A stretch of 64,000 nucleotides of DNA, from the NCBI GenBank assembly GCA_021792815.1, contig JAJYTX010000002.1, positions 26,493 to 90,492 of the forward strand, written 5' to 3'. The stretch comes from Pseudomonadota bacterium. Lineage in GTDB: Bacteria > Pseudomonadota > Gammaproteobacteria > Steroidobacterales > Steroidobacteraceae. The stretch's first letter is position 1. Every line of letters starts with the position of its first letter. The notes under the pieces are model-generated. The model ran no database searches and had not been told where the DNA came from. It worked only from the letters and a program-made list of their open reading frames with translations. Below, in pieces: positions 36,373 to 46,600 of this stretch. The position numbers were made by a program, and so were the translations under genes.

Positions 36373-36786
36373 ATGAACACGGGTGTGGGCCGCGCGCGGA
36401 TAGGCCAGTGGTATCTGCGCTGGGACAAGGGTGAGCTTTTCCAGGTCACGGGTCGCGACGATCGCGCACGCACCATCGAGATGCAGACATTCGACGGCGA
36501 CCTCGACGAGGTCGACGAAGCAGTCTGGACCACGCTGCCGCTGAGTCTCGCGGAGCCGCCGGAGGATTGGACGGGCCCCATGGACGACATCGAGACCGAC
36601 GATCTCGGCTATTCCGAGACCGACATGCAGCCTTCGGACTGGGTTGAGCCGCTCGAGCCGGTGAGGGCGGCCGAGGAGGAGTGGGAGGATACGCGCGGGG
36701 AGGATGAGCGCGATCCGCAGGGCGAGGGACGGCCGCAGGAGGGCCTGGCGCTCGATGACCCTCAGGCCCGCAACCGGCTGGGTTGA
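36373..36786 (+). CDS. Acidic conserved hypothetical protein (possibly DUF6763)
   Basis: The 137-residue protein opens with I-G-Q-W-Y-L-R-W-D-K-G-E-L-F-Q-V-T-G, then I-E-M-Q-T-F-D-G-D-L-D-E-V-D. This is a compact conserved domain that I associate, tentatively, with DUF6763. The C-terminal half is strongly acidic and low-complexity (E-E-E-W-E-D-T-R-G-E-D-E-R-D). The start at 36373 has GGAG six bases upstream. It precedes a universal stress protein by 30 bases, so the two may be co-transcribed. Function is unknown. Confidence 0.7.
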   Translation: MNTGVGRARIGQWYLRWDKGELFQVTGRDDRARTIEMQTFDGDLDEVDEAVWTTLPLSLAEPPEDWTGPMDDIETDDLGYSETDMQPSDWVEPLEPVRAAEEEWEDTRGEDERDPQGEGRPQEGLALDDPQARNRLG

Positions 36787-36816
36787 AGAGCGGCGTTGCC
36801 GCAGAGGGAGCTTTCG

Positions 36817-37734
36817 ATGATCTGGCGCCGCCTGATGCTCGCCGTGTGCGAGCTCGAGCTTCTCCCGATCCATGTGCTCGACCGGGTCGGACGGCTCGCT
36901 CGCGGGCTCGATGCGCAGCTCGAGCTGCTTCATTGTGTCTACGAGCCGCAGGCGGTGCAGGCTTGGGCGGGTCGCCAGCGCGCCGCGGAGGTGATCGGCG
37001 CCCGGGTCGAGGAGCGGCGGCGGCGCCTCGAGCGCCTCGCGGACGTGCTGCGCGACCAGGGACTGAAGGTCGAGGCCAATGTCCGCTGGGATACCCCAAC
37101 CTTTGAAGGCATCGTCCGCCACGCCGAGCGCAACAAGCCCGATGTGCTGATCATTCCGGGCCTGCACCTTGACAAGGGCCTGCGCGCTGCGGCCTTCCGC
37201 GAGGGGCGGCTCATCGGGGAAAGCCCGGCCCCGGTGTTGTTTCTCAAGACGCGCGAGGTCTACTCCCAGGGGTGCGTCGTGGCCGCACTCGACCCGCAGC
37301 CGCAGCAGGGCTGCGGGGATCTCGAGGAGACGGTCGTCGGGGCGGCGAGGACGGTCGCCTCCGCCCTGGCGGGCTCGCCGGTGCGCCTGTTCAGCGCCCT
37401 GTTGCCCGGGCGGCTGGCTTCATACGGCGGGGCGGCCGCGGGCGGCGACGTTGGCTTCCCGGGGCAAGCCGCGCGCGTGGCCGAAACCGAGGCGCGCCTG
37501 CGCAGACTGGCCGCGCATCACGCCATTTCCATCGATGACGTACGAGTCGAGCTCGGCGAGGAGCTCTCCCTCGCCCTGTACGCGCGCGAGGCGCGGGCGC
37601 AGATGATCGTGCTCGGTGCCGGCTCCCTCGCGGTGGCGCAAGGGGATCCCGGCCCTCCTCTCGTGGAAAGGATGCTCGAGGCTCTCGACTGCGATCTGCT
37701 GGTCGTGAAGGCGCGGCACACGCCGGATGCCTAG
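36817..37734 (+). CDS. Tandem universal stress protein
   Basis: The 305-residue cytoplasmic protein is two USP-like alpha/beta units in a row: the first covers residues 1-145 and the second 150-300. The final strand and loop read A-Q-M-I-V-L-G-A-G-S-L and C-D-L-L-V-V-K-A. The ATP-binding G-2x-G-9x-G pattern is not clear in the first unit. The start at 36817 has GAGGGAG six bases upstream. Its stop TAG shares four bases (CTAG) with the stop of the facing Lon-like protease gene. The role is presumably stress tolerance; nothing more specific can be read. Confidence 0.8.
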   Translation: MIWRRLMLAVCELELLPIHVLDRVGRLARGLDAQLELLHCVYEPQAVQAWAGRQRAAEVIGARVEERRRRLERLADVLRDQGLKVEANVRWDTPTFEGIVRHAERNKPDVLIIPGLHLDKGLRAAAFREGRLIGESPAPVLFLKTREVYSQGCVVAALDPQPQQGCGDLEETVVGAARTVASALAGSPVRLFSALLPGRLASYGGAAAGGDVGFPGQAARVAETEARLRRLAAHHAISIDDVRVELGEELSLALYAREARAQMIVLGAGSLAVAQGDPGPPLVERMLEALDCDLLVVKARHTPDA

Positions 37735-40166
37735 GCGGGAGGCGCCGCGCCGGGCTTACGGAGCGCTTCGCGCGCGAACTCCTGCCGCCGCCGGGCGAGC
37801 TCGCGCACGCGCGCCTCGGCGAGCGCGTTGACCGTGCCTGCGGGGTATTCACCGCGGTCCCCCCGCTCACCGCTCGGCAAGCCCGTGAGCAGCGCGACCG
37901 CCTCATCGAGCGTGCGCACGGCATACAGATGAAAGCTGCCGCGCTCGACCGCGGCAATGACCTCGTCGTTGAGCATCAAGTGCTCGACATTGCCGGCCGG
38001 CAGGATCACGCCCTGCGTGCCGGTGAGGGTGCGCTCGCGGCAGGCCTCGAAGAAGCCTTCGACCTTCTCGTTGACGCCGCCGATGACCTGCGCCACCCCG
38101 TGCTGGTTGATCGATCCGGTCACCGCGAGCGACTGGCGCAGCGGCGTGCCCGCGATCGCCGAGATGAGCGCACAGGCCTCCGCGAGCGAGGCGCTGTCGC
38201 CATCGATGCCGCCGTAGCTCTGCTCGAACACCAGGCTCGCGTGCAGCGACAGGGGACGGGAGCCGCCGAAGCGCGCGCCGATGAGCGCGGTGAGAATGAG
38301 CACCCCCTTGGAGTGGATAGCCCCGCCGAGCTTGACCTCCCTTTCGATGTCGAGCACTTCCCCCTCGCCCATGCGCACGGTGGCGCTGATGCGCACCGGC
38401 TGGCCGTACCAGTCAGTGCCGACCTGCAGAACCGACAGTCCGTTGATCTGACCGACCGCCTCGCCGTCGGTTTGAATGAGCAGGCGGTTGCGGCGGATCG
38501 CATCGAGGATCTGTCCGTGCACGCGCGCAAGCCGCGCATGCCGCTCCTCGATGGCGCGCTGGATATCGGCCGCGCGGATCGCCGCCCCGCCGTCGGCGCG
38601 GGCGAAATGATTCGCCTCGCGCACGGTGTCCTCGAGGCTGCGCAGGTGCGTCGAGAGCTTGCTCGAGTCCCCCGCGATGCGCGAGCCGTGCTCGATGAGC
38701 CGGGCGACGGCCGCCGCCTCGAGCGGCAGCAGCCGCTCGCGCTGCGCGCAGGCGGCCGCCAGGCGTGCATAGAGCCGTGTCGTGTGCGGCGTGCGCTCAA
38801 TCGTGTCATCGAAATCCGCCACGACCTTGAACAGGTCGGAGAACTCCGGATCGTACGCGCACAGCAGCGCGTAGGCGCCCCGAGTGCCGATCAGCACGAC
38901 GCGCACGCCAAGGGGGATGCGGTCGGGCTCGAGGGTGACGGTGCTGATGAGGCTCAGGCGTTGCCCCAGGGATTCGATGCGCACGCTGCGCTCGAACAGC
39001 GCGTGCTTCAATGCGTCCCAGGCGAAGGGCTGGGCCAGCAGCCGCTCCGCATCGAGGATCAGGAACCCGCCGTTCGCCCGGTGCAGCGCGCCCGGGCGCA
39101 CCAGCATGAAATCGGTCCTGAGCACGCCGAACTGCGCGACGTTGTCGATCTGGCCGATGAGGTTCTGATAGGTCGGATTGCCTTCATAGACGATCGGCGC
39201 TCCCTGGCTCGCGCGCCCATCGACAAGCACGTTGACATCGTAGCGGGAGAGCCTCGCCTGCAGCTCCAGCTGCTCGAGCCCCGGAACGGGCACCGGCGGG
39301 GTTTCGGCTCTGAGTGCGCTGCCGGCATTCTCGATGAGATCGTCTCGCAGGCTCCTCAGGTGCTCGAGGATCTCCGGGCTGTCGGCGTACTTGGCGCGCA
39401 GCTCCTCGATGTGCACGCCGACCATGGCGGCGGTGGCGCTGCGGTCGAGCTCGCGCAGCCTGCGATGCCGGTCGCGCCGCCAGCGGGGGATGGTTTCCAC
39501 GTGCTTGCGCAGCAGCTCCCCGATCGACTCCATGGCGTCGCGGATGTGCTGCTGCTCCTCTTTGGGCAGGCGCTCGAATTCCTCGCGCGCGAGCACCTCC
39601 CCGCCCCGCGCGGGCGCGAGTCCCACGCCCTCGGGGGTCTGTACGATGGCGAGGTCCCCCTTCTCGGCCTGCGCGCGCAGGGCATCGAGCGAGCGCTGCT
39701 GCAGCTGCTCGAACTCCCGCTCGACCTCGGCACGACGCTGGCGGTGCGTGTCGGACTCGAGCGCCTCGGGAAGGCTCGAAAGCAGGTCGCGCACGAGTTC
39801 GCGCAGATCGGCCTTGAGCTCGCTGCCTCGCCCCGGCGGCAGTCTGAGGGCCTTGGGGCGCTGCGGATCGTCGAACCGATTGAGGTAACACCAGTCGGAC
39901 GGCGCGGCGCGCGTTGCGGCGAGCCGCTCGAGATAGTGCTGCACGAACAGGTGCCGGCCGCTGCCCGGCTCGCCCATCACGAAGACATTGTGATCGGCGG
40001 CGTCGATGCGCACGCCGAGCTCGAGCGCCCCGAGCGCTCGCTGCTGCGCGAGCGCGCCATCGAGCTCGGTGATCTCGGCCGTGGTGCGAAACGAGAGCTC
40101 CTCGACCCGGCAGCGCCTGTTCAGGCGCTCGGCGGGAACCCCGGCGGCCTCCCCGATGCTGTTCAT
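37731..40166 (-). CDS. Lon-like ATP-dependent protease
   Basis: The 811-residue protein has an AAA domain whose loop reads G-E-P-G-S-G-R-H (Arg for the usual Walker A Lys), a helical and coiled insert rich in Glu/Arg (about residues 170-300), and a C-terminal Lon protease domain. The catalytic Ser is in G-D-S-A-S-L-A-E and the Lys in V-N-E-K-V-E-G. This is the LonB-like type found beside ordinary Lon in many proteobacteria; the Arg loop is, as I recall, usual in that subfamily. It probably degrades damaged proteins in the cytosol. It is divergent from ppiD across 195 bases. Confidence 0.88.
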   Translation of the reverse strand: MNSIGEAAGVPAERLNRRCRVEELSFRTTAEITELDGALAQQRALGALELGVRIDAADHNVFVMGEPGSGRHLFVQHYLERLAATRAAPSDWCYLNRFDDPQRPKALRLPPGRGSELKADLRELVRDLLSSLPEALESDTHRQRRAEVEREFEQLQQRSLDALRAQAEKGDLAIVQTPEGVGLAPARGGEVLAREEFERLPKEEQQHIRDAMESIGELLRKHVETIPRWRRDRHRRLRELDRSATAAMVGVHIEELRAKYADSPEILEHLRSLRDDLIENAGSALRAETPPVPVPGLEQLELQARLSRYDVNVLVDGRASQGAPIVYEGNPTYQNLIGQIDNVAQFGVLRTDFMLVRPGALHRANGGFLILDAERLLAQPFAWDALKHALFERSVRIESLGQRLSLISTVTLEPDRIPLGVRVVLIGTRGAYALLCAYDPEFSDLFKVVADFDDTIERTPHTTRLYARLAAACAQRERLLPLEAAAVARLIEHGSRIAGDSSKLSTHLRSLEDTVREANHFARADGGAAIRAADIQRAIEERHARLARVHGQILDAIRRNRLLIQTDGEAVGQINGLSVLQVGTDWYGQPVRISATVRMGEGEVLDIEREVKLGGAIHSKGVLILTALIGARFGGSRPLSLHASLVFEQSYGGIDGDSASLAEACALISAIAGTPLRQSLAVTGSINQHGVAQVIGGVNEKVEGFFEACRERTLTGTQGVILPAGNVEHLMLNDEVIAAVERGSFHLYAVRTLDEAVALLTGLPSGERGDRGEYPAGTVNALAEARVRELARRRQEFAREALRKPGAAPPA

Positions 40167-40361
40167 CTTCTCTGGTGTGCTCCGTGTGCGCTGCGATCGT
40201 CTGTGGCGCCTGCCCGACCTTTTATGCGACTTCAGCCCGAGGGGTAATCCGCAGAAACCGGCATGGATCGGCGCCCCGGGCGCTGGTGGCGGACCCAGGA
40301 TTTGCTATCCTTTACCGTTTGGTTCGACTCACCGCCCACCCTCGAGGCTGGCCCGCATCCC

Positions 40362-42266
40362 ATGCTGCAAAGACTCACCGACAGTCTGGAAACCCACAAG
40401 TGGTTCTGGTACACGATCCTCGGCGCCCTGGCGATGGTGTTCGCCGCGTGGGGCGCCTATGGCCTCGTGAACCTCAATTTCGGCGGCGCCAGCTGGGCGG
40501 CCAAGGTCAACGGGCACACGATCTCGCTGCAGGCGGCTCGTGACGCCTGGGAGCGTGCCCAGCCGCAGCTCGCCCAGGAGTACGGCGGAAACCTCTCCTC
40601 TGAGCGCCGCAAGAAGCTGCAGAACCAGGTGCTCGAGGGATTGATCTCGAACGCGCTCATCACGCTGCGCACCGAGCACCTCGGCTACCGGGTGACCCAG
40701 GCGGACCTGATCGCCGCGATCCGTGCCGAGCCGGCCTTCCAGGTGGCGGGCAAGTACTCGGCGCAGGCGGCCGAGGACGCGCTCGCCAACGCGAACATCT
40801 CCCTGCCGCAGTTCGAAAGCCAGCTCGCGGGGGAGCTGCGTACCGAGCAGCTCATCGACGGCATCCGCTCATCGGACTTCCTGACGCCGACCGAGATTGC
40901 CCGCGCGCAGGCGCTCGAGAACGAGCAGCGTCGGGTGCAGTACGCGATCTTTCCAGCCGGCCGCTACAAGAGCGATGCCCCGATCAGCCCGGCTGCGATC
41001 AAGGCGTACTACGAGGCGCACAAGGCCCTCTACCGCATCCCCGAATCGGTCGACCTGCGCTACGCGGAGCTCACGCTCGCGCAGCTGGAGGCCGCCGAGA
41101 AAGTCTCCGAGGCGGCTTTGCACGCGGCGTACGAGAAGCATCTCAGCCAGTTCGTCCTGCCCGAGCAGCGCGAGGCAAGCCACATCCTCATCCAGTTCGG
41201 TAAAGACCCGCAGGCGGCGCTCGCCAAGGCCAAGCGCATCCTCGCGCTCGCGCGCTCCGGAAAGAGCTTCGCGGCGCTCGCCCGCAAGTACTCCCAGGAC
41301 CCGGGGTCGGCCCGGCAAGGCGGCAACCTCGGCTGGGTGGAGCGCAACGACTTCGTGAAGCCCTTCGCGGCCGCCCTGTTCGCCATCCCGAAGGTCGGCG
41401 ACATCGTCGGTCCGATCAAGACGCAATACGGCTACCACATCATCCGGCTCGATGGCATCCGGCCCCGCCACGCCGAGACCTTCCAGCAGGCGAGGCCCAC
41501 GCTGCTGCGCGAGGTGCGTCGCCGCCAGGCGACCCGCCGCTTCGGCGATATCGAGGACAGTCTGCAGAACGAGGCGCAGGCGCCAGGCGCGAGCCTCGCG
41601 GCGCTCGCCAAGACTTTCAACCTGACGGCGGGGCGGATCCCGCTGTTCCTGCTCGGGGAGGGCGCCGCGCCGCTCGGGCGGGCGGCGCCGGTGCAGAACC
41701 TGGTGTTCGGCTCCGGTGCGATCTCCACGGGCACCCTCGGGGGCCCGGTGATCCTCGACAACGACAAGATGGTGATCGTCAAGCTGATCGCGCACCATGG
41801 GCCGCAGTTCAAGCCACTCGCCGAGGTCCGCTCCGGCATCGTCGCCGCGTTGCAGCGACAGCGTGCGAACGAGGCGGCGCTCGCGGCCGCTCAGGCGGCA
41901 CGCGCGAAGCTGCTCGCCGGTGTGTCTTTCGGGCAGGTGGCCCAGGCGCTGAAGCTCAAAGTCGCCCCGGTCAAGCTCATCGGCCGCGATGACCCCTCGG
42001 TTCCGGGAGATGTCAGCGCCATCGTCTTCGCCGCCCCCAAGCCCTCGCATGGACCGGTGTACGAGGCGAAAGTCCTGCCCACCGGAGGAGCGGCGCTCGT
42101 GGCCGTCACGGCGGTGCGCAGCGGGCAGAAGGAGCCCGATCCCATCCTGGCTCGCACCTTGATCCAGCAGCAGCTGCGCAGCGACGCCGATGGGGATGTG
42201 CAGGCCTACATCGCGCAGATGCGTGCCACCGCCAAGGTCGTCAAGAACCCGAACGCGTTCCAGTGA
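40362..42266 (+). CDS. ppiD: Periplasmic folding chaperone PpiD (parvulin-type peptidyl-prolyl isomerase)
   Basis: The 634-residue inner-membrane protein begins M-L-Q-R-L-T-D-S-L-E-T-H-K-W and has one N-terminal membrane anchor (about residues 14-38). A SurA-N-like chaperone region and a parvulin domain (about 265-365) follow, with A-S-H-I-L-I-Q-F and N-L-G-W-V, then a C-terminal chaperone region. It helps outer-membrane proteins fold as they leave the Sec channel. The start at 40362 is set by the anchor; an in-frame ATG at 40263 would add 33 unrelated residues. It converges on fabI with only 3 bases between the stops. Confidence 0.93.
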   Translation: MLQRLTDSLETHKWFWYTILGALAMVFAAWGAYGLVNLNFGGASWAAKVNGHTISLQAARDAWERAQPQLAQEYGGNLSSERRKKLQNQVLEGLISNALITLRTEHLGYRVTQADLIAAIRAEPAFQVAGKYSAQAAEDALANANISLPQFESQLAGELRTEQLIDGIRSSDFLTPTEIARAQALENEQRRVQYAIFPAGRYKSDAPISPAAIKAYYEAHKALYRIPESVDLRYAELTLAQLEAAEKVSEAALHAAYEKHLSQFVLPEQREASHILIQFGKDPQAALAKAKRILALARSGKSFAALARKYSQDPGSARQGGNLGWVERNDFVKPFAAALFAIPKVGDIVGPIKTQYGYHIIRLDGIRPRHAETFQQARPTLLREVRRRQATRRFGDIEDSLQNEAQAPGASLAALAKTFNLTAGRIPLFLLGEGAAPLGRAAPVQNLVFGSGAISTGTLGGPVILDNDKMVIVKLIAHHGPQFKPLAEVRSGIVAALQRQRANEAALAAAQAARAKLLAGVSFGQVAQALKLKVAPVKLIGRDDPSVPGDVSAIVFAAPKPSHGPVYEAKVLPTGGAALVAVTAVRSGQKEPDPILARTLIQQQLRSDADGDVQAYIAQMRATAKVVKNPNAFQ

Positions 42267-42269
42267 CCG

Positions 42270-43088
42270 TCAGCTCGGCGCGCTGTCCGTGAGTGAACCG
42301 TTCTCTTGCGGAAAGCTCATGCCCACGGTGCTGTAGCCTCCGTCGACATAGAGGATCTCGGCCGTGATGCCGGCGGCCAGGTCGGAGCAGAGGAACGCCG
42401 CGGCGTTGCCGACGTCCTCCTGGGTTACGGTGCGGCGCAGCGGCGCCACCTCCGCGACGTGATGGAGCATCTTGCGGAAGCCGGCGATGCCGGCGGCGGC
42501 GAGGGTTTTGATGGGACCGGCGGAGATGCCGTTGACCCGGATGCCCCGAGGACCCAGGTCGGCGGCCAGGAAGCGTACGTTGGCCTCGAGGCTGGCTTTG
42601 GCGAGGCCCATGATGTTGTAGCTCGGGATGGAGCGCACGGCACCCAGATAGGACAGCGTCAGCATCGCGCCCTGCCGGCCCGCCATGAGGGGAGCTGCGC
42701 TGCGGGCGAGCGCCGTGAGGCTGTAGCTCGAAACGTCGTGGGCGATCCGGAAGATCTCCCGGCTGGTGTTCTCCAGGAAGCTGCCCGAGACGCCCTCGCG
42801 GGGCGCAAAGGCGACCGCATGGACCAGAATGTCGAGCCCTCCCCACTCGCGTTTGATCCGATCGAACGCGGCGTCGATCTCGGCGTCCGACGTGACGTCC
42901 AGCGGCAGGGTCAGGCGCGAGCCGACGGAGTGCGCAAGGGTCTCGACGCGCTCTTTGATCTTCTCGTTGACGTAGGAGAAAGCGAGCTCGGCGCCCTCCC
43001 GGTGCATTGCCTGAGCGATGCCCCAGGCGATCGAGCGGTCGGAGGCGACGCCGACGATCAGTGCGCGCTTGCCGGAGAGAAATCCCAT
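42270..43088 (-). CDS. fabI: Enoyl-[acyl-carrier-protein] reductase (NADH)
   Basis: FabI carries out the last reduction of each fatty-acid elongation round. The 272 residues have the N-terminal nucleotide loop [13 protein letters not shown] and the catalytic Tyr-x6-Lys in [10 protein letters not shown], as in E. coli FabI. The start at 43088 follows AAGGG eight bases upstream; the frame extends further but with no family match. The ppiD-fabI-mltD neighbourhood is common in gammaproteobacteria. Confidence 0.97.
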   Translation of the reverse strand: MGFLSGKRALIVGVASDRSIAWGIAQAMHREGAELAFSYVNEKIKERVETLAHSVGSRLTLPLDVTSDAEIDAAFDRIKREWGGLDILVHAVAFAPREGVSGSFLENTSREIFRIAHDVSSYSLTALARSAAPLMAGRQGAMLTLSYLGAVRSIPSYNIMGLAKASLEANVRFLAADLGPRGIRVNGISAGPIKTLAAAGIAGFRKMLHHVAEVAPLRRTVTQEDVGNAAAFLCSDLAAGITAEILYVDGGYSTVGMSFPQENGSLTDSAPS

Positions 43089-43219
43089 GGAGGAGCCCTT
43101 GCGGTAGGTTGAGGGGCGGTCAATTGAAAACGCCGGGACGCGGATGGCGCCCCGGCGGCAGTGTAGACCATTGGGCTCGCGGACTGAACGGCGCGGCTGA
43201 CCCGCGCCGAGGCGCTCTC

Positions 43220-45187
43220 TCAGCCCCCGGAGTCGGCCAGAATCATGAGCTTCTCGCCGGCGAGGATCGGCCGGCGCAAGCTCATCTCGTTCCAGGCCAG
43301 AATCTGTCCCACCCTCACCTGGAAGCGCTGTGCGATCTGCCACAAGGTATCGCCCGCCCGCACCGTGTAGATCACGCGGCGAACGCCACGGCTCACACCG
43401 GCGAGCATACGTCCCGCCGCGCGCACTCCGGCGCTGATTCTCAGCCGCTCGCCGGGCCGCAGGATCTGGTCCGGATAAATGCCATTCAAACTGGCGAGGG
43501 CGTCCACGCTCATGCCGTGGCTTTGCGCGATGGACCACAGGGTATCCCCAGGCTGCACGCGCACGCTGTGGGTCGGGAGCTGCCGGGACCGGCCGACCTG
43601 GGCATTGGCGGTCAGCCGCAACTGCTCACCGGGCCTGATGATCTGGTTGGTCCGCAGGCCGTTCAAGCTGGCGAGGGCGTCCACGCTCATGCCGTGGCTT
43701 TGCGCGATGGACCACAGGGTATCCCCAGGCTGCACGCGTACCACGTGGACCCAGAACCGCGGGGCTCTGAAGCGCCCGGGCTGGGCATCGGCATAGAGGC
43801 GAAGCTGCTCGCCGGGCCAGAGCGTGTCCTGCGGGGAGATGCCGTTGATCTGCGCCAGCCGCTGCACGCTCATGCCGTTGCGTTGCGCGATGGCCCACAG
43901 GCTGTCACCGGGTCGCACCCGGACCACGCGGAAATTCCCCTGCCAGTAGTCGTGAGCGATGCGGGCGTCGGCCACCACGACGCTGTTGGGCAGCCGATAG
44001 TCGCTTGCCGGCACCTGGATCGTCTGCCCGACGACGAGGCGGCCGCGCGGCAGGTCGTTGAGCTTGTACAGAATGGCCATCGTCGTTTTGAACTGGTGCG
44101 CCACCGAGTAGACCGTATCGCTCCGGCGCACCACGTAGTGCTCCACCCCCATGCGCTCATCGGGCGTCAACGCGGCGAGGTTCTGGGCGAACACCGGCAC
44201 GGTGCTCACGGGCAGCAGCAGGTAAAACGGTCCGGTGGGATCGGTGGCCCAGCGATGGAAGGCGGGATTGAGCTGATAAATCTCATCGGAGCTGATGCCG
44301 GCGAGCTGGGCGGCCACCTCCAGGTTGATCTGACCGTCGGTGGCGACGCGCTCGAAAAAGGGCTTGTCCGGGATGGGGCTGAAGGAGAGGCCGTATTGGG
44401 CGGGGTCCTTCACGAGGCGGGCCATGGCGAGCAGCTGCGGCACGTAGAATTCGGTCTGGCGCGGCAGGTTGAGGTCCCAGAAATCGGTGGGGCGGCCCTC
44501 TGCACGGTTGATCTGGATGGCGCGCAGCACGGTCTCGACACCGCAGTTGTAGGCGGCGATCGCGAGCAGCCAGTGGCCTCCGAGCTGATTGTGCAGCTGC
44601 TGAAGGTAATTGAGGGCCGCATTGGTCGAGGCGACCACATCGAGGCGGCCGTCATACCACCAGTCCTGCTTCAGCCCGAAGAGCTTGCCGGTGCCCGAGG
44701 TGAACTGCCAGATGCCGGCGGCGCGGGCCCAGGAGTACGCGTACGGCTGGAACGCGCTCTCGATGACCGGCAGCAGGGAGAGCTCGAGCGGCATGTGCCG
44801 GGCCTGCAGCTGCGTCACGATGTAGTACAGGTACATGTCGGCGCGCCCGAAGGCGCGCTGCAGGAACTTCGGATGGTTGGCGTACCAGCGCGCTTCCTCG
44901 GCGATGACGGGCTTGTCGGGGTCGGGCAGCTGAAAGCCGGCGCGGATGCGGGCGAACAGGTTGGCGTAGTGCGGGCCCGGCGCGGCGGACGGCGTTGCGG
45001 CAGAGACCGGTGCGGCGACCGCAGTCGCGGCGGGCGCCGGGGCCGGGACGGAAGCCACGCTCGGGGCGGTGGACAGCACGGGAGCCGCGCTGTGCGGACG
45101 CAGCGGCTCCCGTGTGGCACAGGCAGCCAGCGCCAGCACGCCGAGAAACCCAAGGGCACGGCGTGCCCACATCAGTACATTCGCCAA
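43220..45187 (-). CDS. mltD: Membrane-bound lytic transglycosylase D with five LysM domains
   Basis: The 655-residue outer-membrane lipoprotein has a signal ending L-A-L-A-A-C, an SLT domain with catalytic Glu in [10 protein letters not shown] and A-A-G-I-W-Q-F, and A-Y-N-C-G-V. Five C-terminal LysM repeats follow, each with the pattern [11 protein letters not shown]. It cleaves peptidoglycan glycan strands. E. coli MltD has two LysM units, so five is unusual. Repeats 3 and 4 share 71 identical bases. The start is TTG at 45187 (GAGAGG about 9 bases before) or ATG at 45172, both before the same lipoprotein signal. Confidence 0.93.
   Translation of the reverse strand: MANVLMWARRALGFLGVLALAACATREPLRPHSAAPVLSTAPSVASVPAPAPAATAVAAPVSAATPSAAPGPHYANLFARIRAGFQLPDPDKPVIAEEARWYANHPKFLQRAFGRADMYLYYIVTQLQARHMPLELSLLPVIESAFQPYAYSWARAAGIWQFTSGTGKLFGLKQDWWYDGRLDVVASTNAALNYLQQLHNQLGGHWLLAIAAYNCGVETVLRAIQINRAEGRPTDFWDLNLPRQTEFYVPQLLAMARLVKDPAQYGLSFSPIPDKPFFERVATDGQINLEVAAQLAGISSDEIYQLNPAFHRWATDPTGPFYLLLPVSTVPVFAQNLAALTPDERMGVEHYVVRRSDTVYSVAHQFKTTMAILYKLNDLPRGRLVVGQTIQVPASDYRLPNSVVVADARIAHDYWQGNFRVVRVRPGDSLWAIAQRNGMSVQRLAQINGISPQDTLWPGEQLRLYADAQPGRFRAPRFWVHVVRVQPGDTLWSIAQSHGMSVDALASLNGLRTNQIIRPGEQLRLTANAQVGRSRQLPTHSVRVQPGDTLWSIAQSHGMSVDALASLNGIYPDQILRPGERLRISAGVRAAGRMLAGVSRGVRRVIYTVRAGDTLWQIAQRFQVRVGQILAWNEMSLRRPILAGEKLMILADSGG
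43491..43738. repeat. Two identical 71-bp copies within adjacent LysM repeats of mltD
   Basis: Bases 43491-43561 and 43668-43738 are identical, 177 bases apart, exactly one LysM unit of 59 codons. The flanking parts of the two units have diverged. This suggests a recent unit duplication or gene conversion. Confidence 0.92.
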
Positions 45188-45310
45188 GTTTCCGGCCCTC
45201 TCTGAGGCGTGTTAACTTTTGCCCCGGCCAAGCTGTACCCGCGCGGCAGGGACATCATTAGTCGAAGCGCGAAATTTAACTCTTCATATCACACCGACGC
45301 CAGTCTTTTC

Positions 45311-46084
45311 ATGGGCACTCCTCACGGTTTTCAAACTTCGGCGCCCGCGGACCCGGGCCGAGCGTTACGTCAGTGGTGGGCTGGGCCCGCCGGAGGCGCG
45401 CTGATCGCCGCCGAGGCGCTGCTGCTCAGCGAGGCGCTCGATGAGGTTTTCGGTTGGGAATGCCTGCAGATCGGTGCCTGGGGGCCGGGGCGGGAGCTGT
45501 TGTCCGCTTGCCGCACCCGACATCGGGCCATCCTGTCGGCGCCGGGAATGTCGCAGAACGCAGACATCCTCGGGCGGCCCACCCAACTGCCCGTGATCGC
45601 AGATTCGATCGATGCGGTGCTGATGCCCCACACCCTGGAGTTTGCCGCCGACCCCTACGCCATCGTGCGCGAGGCCGACCGGGTGCTGGTCGGGGAAGGG
45701 CAGCTGTTGGTGCTCGGCTTCCGGCCGCTCAGCTTGTGGGGCCGCCGTGCCCGCTTCAGCCGCGACGGCTTTCCTCCCGGGCTGAGGCGCGTGCTCTCGG
45801 AGCGGCGCGTGCGCGAGTGGTTGAAGCTCCTCGGCTACGAGGTCTTCGCCGCGCGGCGTTATCTTTATCGCAGTCCCTGGGGCGGGGGGCTCGCAGAGGG
45901 GGAGAGCGCCGAGCGGCTGCTGCGCCACGGTTTGACCTACCCGCTGCCCGCCGGCGCCTACCTGCTCAAAGCCCGCAAGCAGGTCTACACCCTGACCCCC
46001 ATCCGCCCCCGAGTCCGCGAGCGCTCCGGTGTGCTCGGCGGCCTGGTCAAGCCCGCCTCGCACACACGCGCACACCGACGCTGA
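45311..46084 (+). CDS. SAM-dependent methyltransferase (class I-like)
   Basis: The 257-residue cytoplasmic protein lies, as in many gammaproteobacteria, between mltD (divergent) and rnhA. It has a Rossmann-like core with [14 protein letters not shown] and [18 protein letters not shown], resembling UbiE/BioC-type folds, but the glycine-rich motif I (L-Q-I-G-A-W-G-P-G) is degenerate. The start at 45311 was chosen over an ATG-like 45209 because the latter adds non-conserved residues. The substrate is unknown. Confidence 0.78.
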   Translation: MGTPHGFQTSAPADPGRALRQWWAGPAGGALIAAEALLLSEALDEVFGWECLQIGAWGPGRELLSACRTRHRAILSAPGMSQNADILGRPTQLPVIADSIDAVLMPHTLEFAADPYAIVREADRVLVGEGQLLVLGFRPLSLWGRRARFSRDGFPPGLRRVLSERRVREWLKLLGYEVFAARRYLYRSPWGGGLAEGESAERLLRHGLTYPLPAGAYLLKARKQVYTLTPIRPRVRERSGVLGGLVKPASHTRAHRR

Positions 46085-46124
46085 TTTCACACACGGTCGG
46101 GGGCGTGCTAGCGTCCCCGCCCCT

Positions 46125-46583
46125 ATGAGCATCGTGGACATCTATACAGACGGCGCCTGTCGCGGCAATCCGGGGCCGGGCGGCTGGGCGGCGCTGCTCA
46201 CCTTCGGCGAGCGCGAGAAGGCGCTTTCAGGCGCCGAGCCGCTCACCACCAATAACCGGATGGAGCTCATGGCCGTCATCGCGGCGCTCGAGGCGCTCAA
46301 GCGGCCCGTGAGTGCGCGCGTGTATACCGATTCCCAGTACGTGCGCCGGGGCATCACCGAGTGGCTCGTCAACTGGAAGGCCAAGGGCTGGCGCACCGCG
46401 GACCGCAAGCCCGTGAAGAACCAGGACCTGTGGGAGCGGCTCGAGCGGCTCACCGAGGGCCACCGCATCGAGTGGCACTGGGTGCCGGGCCATGCCGGCG
46501 TGCCGGGCAACGAGCGGGTGGATCGGCTGGCGAATGAGGCCATCGATGCGCTCGGGAGGCGATCGGCCGAACCGGCGCCATAG
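46125..46583 (+). CDS. rnhA: Ribonuclease HI
   Basis: RNase HI removes RNA from RNA-DNA hybrids. The 152-residue protein has all four catalytic acids: Asp in Y-T-D-G-A-C, Glu in N-N-R-M-E-L-M, Asp in Y-T-D-S-Q-Y-V and Asp in E-R-V-D-R-L-A-N. It starts 41 bases after the methyltransferase and lies 17 bases before dnaQ, the conserved rnhA-dnaQ pair. The start at 46125 is the only one that places the D-G-A-C motif near residue 10. Confidence 0.97.
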   Translation: MSIVDIYTDGACRGNPGPGGWAALLTFGEREKALSGAEPLTTNNRMELMAVIAALEALKRPVSARVYTDSQYVRRGITEWLVNWKAKGWRTADRKPVKNQDLWERLERLTEGHRIEWHWVPGHAGVPGNERVDRLANEAIDALGRRSAEPAP

Positions 46584-46600
46584 CGGGTACACTCTCGCCC

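Noticed and set aside
37929..40247. Open 772-codon plus frame opposite the Lon-like gene
   Set aside because: Shadow frame; the Lon-like catalytic motifs on the other strand decide.
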